From the NCBI GenBank assembly GCA_003024985.2, contig PXIH01S0025838.1: 11,371 bases of DNA, one strand, 5' to 3'. Below, one piece after another: positions 6,501 to 11,371 of the stretch. Source of the DNA: Euperipatoides rowelli. Lineage: Eukaryota > Onychophora > Udeonychophora > Euonychophora > Peripatopsidae. Within the stretch, counting starts at the first letter, position 1; every line of letters begins with the position of its first letter. The translations under genes were made by a program, and so were the position numbers. Under the pieces are notes generated by a model. That model worked only from the letters and a program-made list of their open reading frames with translations, was not told where the DNA came from and did not search any database.

Positions 6501-9010
6501 AAAATCATATTTCTCTGGATTCACAGCATGCTCTTATGTACGCCAAGTGCTCAGAGTTTTTTTGAAAAACGTACCCTGAAACTTTTTTTGTTATTGTGAG
6601 ATTTTAATGCGATTGGGTTTAATATTATTATTATTACCGTATTATTGCGTATATTTATTTAACAAAATAAAACAATAATTGAAATTACAAATATTAATTT
6701 TCTCAAATATAAAACCTTAGCCCTTTTCAGGGTGTAGGCCTTATTTACATGTGAAGGTAGAATTAACATTCTTAATTAATTAATTTTAAAAGCTAACAAA
6801 AAAAAAAGAAAAAAACTAATAGTTACAAAATATTACCATTAATGAATTTAGTTATATTAATACAGCTGAAGTTGCATATCTATTAGTTCTTATAATTTTT
6901 TTTTTTTTAATATATTTGAACCTCTGGTATTATAATTGTATAAAAATAAATTATTATGTCTTAAAAACTGGCTACTCGTGAAGTCAAAATTTATAAAATA
7001 AAATAAAAATATGGAACCAAAATCCAATACACCTTTGTTTTTGTTTTTTTAAATTTTATTTTTGTAGCAGTACCAAAATTTAAACATTTTATTATCTGAT
7101 ATTATTATTTATCTCAAGTTCAAATATAACAATAATAGCAAATAAAAAACTATTCTTGCTATGCTAACTAAAAACAATTAACCTTATTAAAAAATAATTG
7201 TGTTATTTATAAAACATTTATACGGTAATTTTTAGCATATTGTGCCCCCTGTATTTAACACAAAAAAATCAAATAGAAATGGTTTAAAAATAGCTTTAAT
7301 AGTTATCATGGGCAGGGATTATTATGGATCTACTGTAACTATGCTATGTCCACCTTGGACATACGATCTCTCTATGATAAAAGAATAAAATTGCTATATA
7401 AGTTTTAGGAAACATTTTCAAAGAATTTCCTCAATGTCTTCCCCTAACATGTAAAGAAATGTCTTTAAGAGATACTAGAAGTCATAATCGATTTTTTTGT
7501 CCCCTACTATCAAATTGGCTAAAAAAAACTACAATCCCTTCCAAGATAGCTTTTACAAACGACAAAATATCAAAACCATGTAGCCTAAAAAAGAGATAGA
7601 CAAAACTTAAACTTTATAAATTATATTGACCTACATTTGTAGCAACTAATTTTATTGTAACAATATGGTATCTAATTTATGTACTGTAAAGTGATTTACA
7701 GTATATCAATTTTTGGGCTAAAATCATAATCTTGTAAAATATATCTTATAAAATGTAGTTTCACTGTGTGATTGTAATTTTTGATACAAATAAACCTTAA
7801 TAATATTTTATATTATTATTAAGGTTTATGGATTTATTTTTGATTGTTTATACTGTAGATTTGAATGACACTATTAATGTTAAAAATTTATCATTTTCTA
7901 TCTTCAACAATAATTTAACCAAGAAAATAACCATTATTGAAAGGTTAAGAAATCTTTGAAAAGGAATTTAAACTCAGAGTTAAAGAATTTCTAGTAGCTC
8001 TAGTGCACAGTATATGATCAAATGCAAGTTGCTAATAGTGAACTAGAAACTTTGTTACTAGAAACTTTGTTACTAGAAACTTGGTTACTAGAACAAGGCA
8101 ATCTTGTAGTTAAGCATATTCTAAATATATTATAGGTGAAAGTTATTGTTTTTTTTTTTTTTCATATAAGTCTGATGTGTATTTTTTAGCCCAAGTTTGA
8201 CTTGCTGCCCATGCTGGACGTGCTGCACGAGTACAGAGGCATGCTCACCGCTTTCCCTGACATTCTACAAATTCCTAGAGTAAGTTTATTAATAGACTTT
8301 TGCTGAATTCAGCTAGACCAAATTAACATAGTAACTAAATTTACAGTTTGTAAGTTATATTAAGAATGGATAATAATGGAATAAACTTTTTAAAACATTT
8401 ATTAATTCTTTGAGTAAGCTGTAATCATATGGTGTGAATTGTAGCGTTTGAATTCACATGTTATTCAGAACAGAAATGCACCCATGTCATGGTAGTAAAC
8501 AGAATTTTGTTTCATTTAAACGCTTTTTTCACTAATCTCTTAAAATCGTTATTATTATTTTTTCCAACATTTATTATTTTGATAATTGTGATATCTGTAA
8601 TTATAAATAAAAACAGAACTTAAAATTAACATTAATTATAAACATTAGGGAATTAGATGATCTATTGGATGGATTTTTTTTTCTTTTATAACAACTTTTA
8701 TTCATTGCAATAACTCATTTTAAAATCTTTAGATTTAAATATTCTACACGTTCAATTACGAAGTTTGATCAAAACATTTATTGTGAATTTTTTAATATTT
8801 TAGGGAGCTGTGCAAAAAAGTAAAGAATGCCAAAAATTGAGTGAAGAAGGTAAAATGGATGCTGCTGAAGTTCAGAAGGTNATTTTGAGAACGGACACTG
8901 TGTCAGCAGCAATGTTAGCTGAAATTAACCACTTTCAGCAGGAACGTGTTATTGATTTTAAATATATGATGCAAAGTTTCATTCAAGAACAGATCAACTT
9001 TTACCAAAGG
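457..9010 (+). CDS. SNX18/33-like: Sorting nexin, SNX9/18/33 family (SNX18/33-like), C-terminal BAR-domain part, five exons
   Basis: Joined exons 457-560, 3373-3450, 3745-3821, 8190-8279 and 8804-9010 encode 185 continuous residues. The frame is kept across every GT-AG junction, including two codons split after their first base. The peptide matches the BAR domain that follows SH3 and PX domains in SNX9, SNX18 and SNX33. Recognisable family positions are KGMDDSVKNL near residue 12, YKREFQKIG at 36, AFELD at 52, the DEIGKLYEDQ stretch at 77, FPDI near 108, EEGKM at 129 and HFQQERVIDFKYMMQ at 158. Known family role: curving plasma and endosomal membranes, binding dynamin and N-WASP, endocytosis and macropinocytosis, and (SNX18) autophagosome formation. 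The AFELD and EEGKM positions favour SNX18/33 over SNX9, but this rests on recall. The upstream SH3 and PX exons and the last C-terminal residues are outside the window. Confidence 0.92.
674..681. repeat. Left target-site duplication of the hAT-type element
   Basis: GTCTAGTC, identical to the copy at 1337-1344 directly after the element's right end. Confidence 0.8.
682..1336. mobile_element. Non-autonomous hAT-type DNA transposon (655 bp)
   Basis: The element is bounded by an exact 8-bp direct repeat GTCTAGTC at 674-681 and 1337-1344, the target-site duplication length typical of hAT transposons. The ends are imperfect inverted repeats: the left end reads TAGCATTTCTTAATC, and the right end, on the other strand, reads CAGGGGTTCTTAACC (10 of 15 bases agree). 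The TTCTTAACC-type tip followed by a GCGGACCCC-like block is common in hAT MITEs. A near-perfect hairpin, GCGGACCCC/GGGGTCTGC, lies just inside the left end (about 704-722). The interior has no open frame, so any transposase was supplied elsewhere. An 11-base G run lies at about 755-766. Confidence 0.85.
1337..1344. repeat. Right target-site duplication of the hAT-type element
   Basis: GTCTAGTC, identical to 674-681. The perfect match indicates that the insertion is not very old, or that the duplication has survived by chance. Confidence 0.8.
2213..2284 (-). pseudogene. tRNA-Asp(GTC)-derived pseudogene or SINE head
   Basis: Read on the minus strand, this 72-base stretch lines up with eukaryotic tRNA-Asp over its full length. 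The D-arm region GTATAGTGGCGAGTAT and the anticodon arm TCCGC-CTGTCAC-GTGGA are kept. All five anticodon-stem pairs can form, one as a G-T wobble, and the anticodon GTC is at 2251-2249. The internal promoter A box (TGGTATAGTGG) looks intact; the B box is one base off consensus (ATTCAATTC). The acceptor stem (ATTACAA against TCGGGGC) and the T stem (CAGAA against CCCCA) no longer pair, so it is not a working tRNA. It could be the head of a tRNA-Asp-derived SINE or a lone decayed tRNA copy; the sequence following it in the minus direction (below 2213) would be the SINE body. Confidence 0.8.
2812..2844. repeat. Hairpin-forming inverted repeat
   Basis: GTGGG, a 5-base bulge (2817-2821), ATGTGAC, a 4-base loop CAAA, then GTCACAT and CCCAC: 12 perfect pairs with one bulge. 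It sits in a less AT-rich patch (about 2300-2850) that looks like old repeat sequence. No family could be assigned. Confidence 0.6.
2908..2945 (+). repeat. 38-bp exact direct repeat, copy 1
   Basis: Identical over 38 bases to 4594-4631. It is made of TAAATAAA-type sequence followed by CTCAGTAAACTAAATAAGCT. The unique right half argues against simple low-complexity coincidence. The flanks of the two copies differ, so these look like two separate copies of the tail of an interspersed repeat. Confidence 0.8.
3192..3211. repeat. 20-bp perfect palindrome
   Basis: TTAAAATTGATCAATTTTAA is its own reverse complement. It lies in intron 1, about 160 bases before exon 2. No function is apparent, and such sequences arise fairly often in AT-rich DNA. 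Confidence 0.6.
3373..3450 (+). CDS. SNX18/33-like: SNX18/33-like exon 2 of the window
   Basis: 78 bases. Its first two bases complete the proline codon begun at 560. The next 25 codons read YKREFQKIGSVFKTL then GTAFELDTGS, and the last base opens a tyrosine codon finished in exon 3. The splice completes the HIG-P-YKRE junction expected of the family, which supports both boundaries. The acceptor is AG at 3371-3372 after a weak, T-rich tract; the donor is gtgagt at 3451. The AFELD segment is a recognisable SNX18/33-group signature in the early BAR domain. Confidence 0.9.
3451..3744 (+). other. Intron 2 (294 bp)
   Basis: Starts gtgagt and ends AAG at 3742-3744. AT-rich, with no repeat or RNA gene seen. 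It is a phase 1 intron like the one before it. Confidence 0.85.
3745..3821 (+). CDS. SNX18/33-like: SNX18/33-like exon 3 of the window
   Basis: 77 bases. Its first two bases complete the tyrosine codon begun at 3450. The next 25 codons read SQNLTLAIQHTSATYDEI then GKLYEDQ and end on a codon boundary. The donor is gtaaga at 3822 (phase 0); the acceptor AG is at 3743-3744. In the family this is the middle of the first long BAR helices. The YDEIGKLYEDQP junction with exon 4 matches the family pattern of an acidic stretch followed by Gln-Pro. Confidence 0.9.
3891..3960 (+). mobile_element. Possible left end of an old hAT-like transposon
   Basis: CAGTGGTTGATTTAAGG at 3891 resembles the common CAGTGGCGGATTTAGG-type hAT tip, and a GGGCCCC block follows about 55 bases later, as in many such elements. 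I found no matching right end or target-site duplication, so this may be a decayed fragment or chance. Confidence 0.3.
4594..4631 (+). repeat. 38-bp exact direct repeat, copy 2
   Basis: Identical to 2908-2945 and in the same orientation, 1686 bases downstream, with exons 2 and 3 between the copies. The flanking sequences differ on both sides. Confidence 0.8.
5516..5560. repeat. TA microsatellite between two 13-bp direct repeats
   Basis: A run of nine TA units (5531-5548) is flanked by AGTTTTTATATAC at 5516-5528 and 5548-5560. Probably replication-slippage sequence. Confidence 0.75.
5831..5842. repeat. (CT)6 microsatellite
   Basis: Six CT units, directly next to the left end of the candidate inverted-repeat element that starts near 5843. 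Confidence 0.7.
5979..6009. repeat. Perfect 14-bp inverted repeat with 3-base loop
   Basis: AAAAAGTGTAAAAT, loop ATA, ATTTTACACTTTTT. A strong short hairpin inside the candidate transposon, about 80 bases from the B box of the tRNA-like head. Because of its flanking T and A runs it could act as a Pol III or structural stop for transcripts from that head, but this is speculation. Confidence 0.7.
6091..6153 (-). mobile_element. tRNA-like SINE head
   Basis: On the minus strand the internal Pol III promoter is evident: A-box-like TGGCGAGCACG at 6145-6135 and a consensus B box GTTCGAATCC at 6103-6094, with 31 bases between, a spacing normal for tRNA genes and tRNA-derived SINEs. The segment ends TGCC as a T-stem and acceptor would. 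I cannot assign an anticodon or a foldable anticodon stem, so this is not a working tRNA. The SINE body would lie below 6091. Confidence 0.6.
7682..7703. repeat. 9-bp perfect inverted repeat, 4-base loop
   Basis: TACTGTAAA, loop GTGA, TTTACAGTA. It holds two copies of the TACTGTA/TACAGTA heptamer that recurs across the window. Confidence 0.65.
7790..7829. repeat. 16-bp perfect inverted repeat, 8-base loop
   Basis: ATAAACCTTAATAATA, loop TTTTATAT, TATTATTAAGGTTTAT. One of the strongest short hairpins in the window. It could be the paired ends of a minimal or collapsed MITE. No flanking duplication was identified. Confidence 0.7.
8042..8094 (+). repeat. 15-bp minisatellite, about 3.5 copies
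   Basis: Unit ACTAGAAACTTTGTT at 8042-8056 and 8057-8071, a one-base variant (TTGGTT) at 8072-8086, and a partial copy to 8094. It ends about 95 bases before exon 4, within the region where the branch point and polypyrimidine tract would lie a little further on. Confidence 0.85.
8190..8279 (+). CDS. SNX18/33-like: SNX18/33-like exon 4 of the window
   Basis: 90 bases, 30 codons, phase 0 at both ends: PKFDLLPMLDVLHEYRG then MLTAFPDILQIPR. The acceptor is TTTTTTAG (AG 8188-8189) after a poly-T tract; the donor is gtaagt at 8280. The D-L-x-P-M-L/M-D-x-L and FPDI pattern is typical of the SNX18/33 BAR core. Base use is odd for this locus: about 52% GC, and 18 of the first 20 codons end in G or C, whereas exon 5 has only about a third of codons so ending. 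The protein matches the family smoothly, so the exon is genuine. Confidence 0.92.
8280..8803 (+). other. Intron 4 (524 bp)
   Basis: Starts gtaagt and ends TTTTAG at 8798-8803. Plain AT-rich intron of phase 0; no repeat or RNA gene seen. Confidence 0.85.
8804..9010 (+). CDS. SNX18/33-like: SNX18/33-like exon 5 of the window
   Basis: 207 bases, 69 codons, phase 0 at both ends, beginning GAVQKSKECQKL and ending FIQEQINFYQR. It contains the EEGKM segment and the strongly conserved last BAR helix with AEINHFQQERVIDFKYMMQ. The acceptor AG is at 8802-8803; the donor is gtaaga at 9011, following AGG. The ambiguous base n at 8881 is the third position of a GTN codon, so the residue is valine whichever base it is. 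Family proteins continue about 15-25 residues past this point, so a small terminal exon is expected downstream. If the donor is not used, the frame stays open for 22 codons to a TAA at 9077-9079. Confidence 0.93.
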
Positions 9011-9157
9011 GTAAGAATCTCCAAAATTATTAGATTATTAATTGAATTTATTTTTAGAAATGACATTTTTGTCTCTTAAATTTCCAGGTCTCTTATTTTT
9101 TTAATTACTGTACTTCTTGCCAAGTTTTTCCAATTAGTGGCTATTGTTGGGGCTCAG

Positions 9158-9186
9158 GATCATGTGATTGTTGAAGTCACATGATC
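9158..9186. repeat. 10-bp perfect inverted repeat, 9-base loop
   Basis: GATCATGTGA, loop TTGTTGAAG, TCACATGATC. Each arm contains TCATGTGA/TCACATGA, an E-box of the type bound by MITF/TFE bHLH-zip factors. Regulatory use is only a possibility. Confidence 0.65.
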
Positions 9187-9430
9187 TTATTAATGGATTA
9201 ATAATTGTATTAGCAATGCAATTTTCTTTCTTAGATAGTAAACAAGAATTATTAAAAAGTTTAATTTCTCATCATTATATTATCATAATTACATGTTCAA
9301 GTAAATTAAATATATTTTGAAATTTTACAGTGGAAAATAAAAGGTATCTTCACAATGATTTTGCTTCAAAATAAGTCTTAACAAGACCACATAATATCTT
9401 GGGAGAACAAACAATTTACACAATTTCTGT

Positions 9431-9497
9431 AAAGATGGTGGTGACCTCTGTAGCAAACAGAAATCAAAACTTAGCACATCAGGGTTTAATCCTCACC
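9431..9497 (+). mobile_element. Weak tRNA-like (SINE head?) patch
   Basis: GGTTTAATCC at 9483-9492 is close to a B box, and TAGCAAACAG at 9451 resembles an A box, but the roughly 22-base gap is short for a tRNA. The patch begins GATGGTGG, like the GATGGCG start of the element at 6091-6153. It may be a decayed tRNA-derived SINE head. Confidence 0.3.
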
Positions 9498-9735
9498 ATT
9501 CATTAAATTTTTGTTAATTTATTCAAAAATTATTTAACCATCTTCAACAGTTCTTTTCTTCATTTCTTTAAGATAACTGTGAAAATAGATATGAATTAGA
9601 ACAACAAAGAGAGGGAAAGATTAAAGTGGTTTATTAATGCCTATTTCAACTTCATTGATTTAGGTGTATTTTTGTATAAAAATGCTTGTTTAATTAATCA
9701 ATTTTTTTATATTCTGTCCATAAATACATCAAATT

Positions 9736-9752
9736 TTGACTTTTAAAGTCAA
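9736..9752. repeat. 8-bp inverted repeat, 1-base centre
   Basis: TTGACTTT, T, AAAGTCAA. It is followed by CCACGTCT (9784-9791) and its reverse complement AGACGTGG (9844-9851), in a patch less AT-rich than its surroundings. These could be parts of a degraded repeat element. Confidence 0.45.
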
Positions 9753-10094
9753 TATATAGCAATTATCAACCCCACTAGTGACGCCACGTCTATAATTTTG
9801 CCATAAAAATCTCACGTTGATTTCAGAAAGTGATTGTCGGACCAGACGTGGNCCAGCCGCTATTTCCTTCACAGACCAATCAGAATGTTGATCAGTCAGT
9901 GTTGCGAAGTTTGATTTTTTATTTTTTTTTTTCATTCGGTGCTTTTTATTATAAACAAAACACATGCAGGCTGAAAATAAATCTTTAACAGTTTTTATTT
10001 GCATAAAAAGTATAATCTCTAAGAATGTTTAAGAAATATTAAAATCTTTGGAAATAATAGTTAACTTTTGTTCTCATCGTGTCAAGTTACGAGC

Positions 10095-10381
10095 GCCTAG
10101 AAGCAGGCCAACATGTCCCATTTACCGTATTAATAGCAGCCCTTTTTTTTTAAATTTACAGTCCTAACCTTACCCATACCCTGAACCCTAACTCCTACTA
10201 CGTATTAAACCCACTATGCCCCAACCCTATGATGATGAAGGGGTGAAATAGTATTTTTTGATCGATTTTGATCATTTTAAGCTATTTCTGACCATTTGGC
10301 GTATATGACTGAAACATGCGCAAATGTTAAAAACGCGGTAAAATGGGACAAGTTTACATCCGCTTTCACCCGCTTTTAGGT
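10095..10381. mobile_element. Candidate non-autonomous DNA transposon with inverted-repeat ends (about 287 bp)
   Basis: The left end reads GCCTAGAAGCAGG then AACATGTCCCATTTACCG (10110-10127). The right end, on the other strand, reads ACCTAAAAGCGGG and then, after about 10 extra bases, AACTTGTCCCATTTTACCG (from about 10354 down to 10336). The two agree well apart from that gap, as expected of old terminal inverted repeats of about 35-45 bp. The interior has a C-rich run with CCTAACC, CCCTGAACCCTAAC and CCCAACCC (10162-10226), not a true telomere array. No target-site duplication was found and no open frame is present. Confidence 0.55.
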
Positions 10382-10669
10382 ACTCCTTCCATGACAACAG
10401 CGGTGAGGTGATTTTTTTCTTCTTAAAATTGATTTTAACTTCATTCAATCACAAGAATTATCTCAAAATTGTATAGATTTTATACTGATGCAACAAAAGA
10501 AACTATTTTTCTGTTCTTTTTTTTTCTTTTCTTCCAAACTTTAAGTAATAACATCGGCTGACTATTTTTCTAAAAAATAATGTAATGAATTCATAACTAG
10601 TGTCAGTAGCGTGATAGCGTCTTTATCCCAGATATGCACTTACCTCCTGCAAGATTTTATCTTTTGGCT

Positions 10670-10684
10670 ACGTCAATTTGACGT
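10670..10684. repeat. 7-bp inverted repeat with CRE-like halves
   Basis: ACGTCAA, T, TTGACGT. The two halves contain TGACGT, the core bound by CREB/ATF proteins, facing each other. No other evidence of a regulatory site. Confidence 0.35.
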
Positions 10685-11322
10685 CTGCAATGGGGTTCTA
10701 TTTTTTTAAGCAACGTTGAAACTTGCAAATTTTTATATGTTTCAGTTTAAATTTTTCAAATTGATGAATTAAACAAATATTTTTAAGTAAAACTAAACAT
10801 AAATCAATTAAAAAAAAATCATTGATAAACCACTTTAAAATTTTTAATCAAGACATGAAAACTTTTAAATCTACTGCATTACTAATGCAAAATATTTTAT
10901 TTGTTCAATAAGTTGAATGGATGATGCAGCTTGATAATTATACTTTCTATATTTAGCCATTGCTCTAAAGTAATGTTCATAATGGATGATAAAAATGTTC
11001 CAAATTACATCATTAATACAGTAAATTTTGGGTTTGTGTTGGAAATCAGCTGTTGATCTAATATGAATTTTTCTATTGGAAATAATAGAAATGCTAAGCT
11101 CAGGTTAAAGCAAATGATGAAAACAAAAACAAATCACTTGTTTTATTCTATTAATAGATACTGACTATTATGAACCTTTTGTTATACCTGCAGAACATAT
11201 AGTCACAGAATAAACATTTCCATAAATCTCAGACTATCACAACATTAACAAAAGGATAGAAATTGCATTACTTTTTCATTTTGACAGGTTTTCATTATCT
11301 TATTTTTATTCTAAATTAAATA

Positions 11323-11336
11323 TACAGTATACTGTA
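11323..11336. repeat. 14-bp perfect palindrome
   Basis: TACAGTATACTGTA, made of the TACAGTA and TACTGTA heptamers back to back. Confidence 0.6.
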
Positions 11337-11356
11337 CACAGTGCCTTCTTTAACAA

Positions 11357-11368
11357 GTGTGTGTGTGT
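11357..11368. repeat. (GT)6 microsatellite at the window edge
   Basis: Six GT units followed by GGG at the end of the window; it may continue beyond. Confidence 0.6.
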
Positions 11369-11371
11369 GGG

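Larger units (their letters stand above)
5843..6578. mobile_element. Candidate non-autonomous DNA transposon with terminal inverted repeats (about 736 bp)
   Basis: AAAAAAACTCTGAGC at 5858-5872 is matched perfectly by its reverse complement at 6549-6563. Outside this core the two ends continue to agree at 9 of 15 bases (5843-5857 against 6564-6578), giving about 30-bp inverted termini. Near the right end the motif AGTGCTC(A/G)GAGTTT occurs twice, at about 6451 and 6547. A local 7-bp hairpin CTCTGAG/CTCAGAG lies at 5865-5883. No target-site duplication was found, so the exact ends and family are unknown. The element contains no open frame. The interior carries a tRNA-like head (6091-6153) and a perfect 14-bp hairpin (5979-6009). 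Confidence 0.5.
3822..8189 (+). other. Intron 3 (4368 bp)
   Basis: Starts gtaaga and ends TTTTTTAG at 8182-8189. The stretch 3960-4590 is AT-rich with nothing supportable. Copy 2 of the 38-bp repeat is at 4594-4631. Nothing is seen in 4632-5515 apart from a 15-base A run near 5199-5213. A TA microsatellite is at 5531-5548. A candidate inverted-repeat element with a tRNA-like head spans 5843-6578. The stretch 6580-7680 is very AT-rich with no gene. Two hairpins (7682-7703, 7790-7829) and a minisatellite (8042-8094) precede exon 4. Confidence 0.85.
9011..11371 (+). other. Intron 5, 5' part (at least 2361 bp)
   Basis: Begins gtaaga after exon 5. I searched for a terminal exon matching the family C-terminus and found none, so the acceptor is probably beyond the window. 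Contents: a 10-bp hairpin (9158-9186), a weak tRNA-like patch (9451-9492), a slightly GC-richer patch with small inverted repeats (9736-9900), a candidate inverted-repeat transposon (10095-10381), and AT-rich DNA from 10400 to the end with only small palindromes. Confidence 0.75.

Noticed and set aside
9088-9174. Possible terminal exon after TTTCCAG at 9081-9087, open to a TGA near 9174
   Set aside because: The frame continues but the peptide (VSYFFNYCTSCQVFPI...) is Cys-rich and unlike the helical Lys/Leu/Glu-rich family C-terminus, and the implied intron would be only 77 bases.
9729-10004. 91-codon minus-strand open frame containing an n
   Set aside because: Lysine-rich, crosses small inverted repeats and a T run, and shows no protein family. 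It is more likely repeat sequence than a gene.
10160-10230. Interstitial telomere array (CCCTAA-like words)
   Set aside because: The words are irregular and not in register. They sit inside a candidate transposon whose interior explains them better.
1-11371. Bacterial or phage system, CRISPR array or toxin operon
   Set aside because: No prokaryotic gene organisation, no regular repeat-spacer pattern, and the only strong coding signal is a spliced animal sorting nexin.

Overview
The window is a stretch of animal (invertebrate metazoan) nuclear DNA lying inside one spliced gene on the + strand. It has strongly AT-rich introns, consensus GT-AG splice sites, interspersed DNA-transposon remnants, tRNA-derived retroelement heads and microsatellites. 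No bacterial operon, CRISPR array or phage feature is present. The phylum cannot be fixed from the sequence; a marine invertebrate such as an echinoderm, mollusc or hemichordate would fit, but that is only inference.

The gene encodes a sorting nexin of the SNX9/SNX18/SNX33 family, closest in my reading to the SNX18/SNX33 branch. Five internal exons are visible (457-560, 3373-3450, 3745-3821, 8190-8279, 8804-9010). Their splice phases join exactly and give 185 residues that cover nearly all of the C-terminal BAR domain. The SH3 and PX domains must be encoded upstream of the window. The last 15-25 residues are probably encoded downstream of it.

Layout: 1-456 is the 3' part of an upstream intron. 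Intron 1 (561-3372) carries a 655-bp non-autonomous hAT-type transposon with an exact 8-bp target-site duplication, and a minus-strand tRNA-Asp(GTC)-derived pseudogene or SINE head. Intron 2 (3451-3744) is short and plain. Intron 3 (3822-8189) holds one of two copies of a 38-bp exact repeat, a candidate inverted-repeat element at 5843-6578 with a tRNA-like SINE head inside it, several perfect hairpins, and a 15-bp minisatellite next to exon 4. Intron 4 (8280-8803) is plain. Intron 5 (9011 to the window end) holds a candidate inverted-repeat transposon at 10095-10381 and smaller palindromes.

I found no sign of a novel multi-gene system. The notable content is the repeat biology of the introns and some exon-level oddities, chiefly the unusually GC-rich exon 4 and an in-frame read-through option after exon 5.
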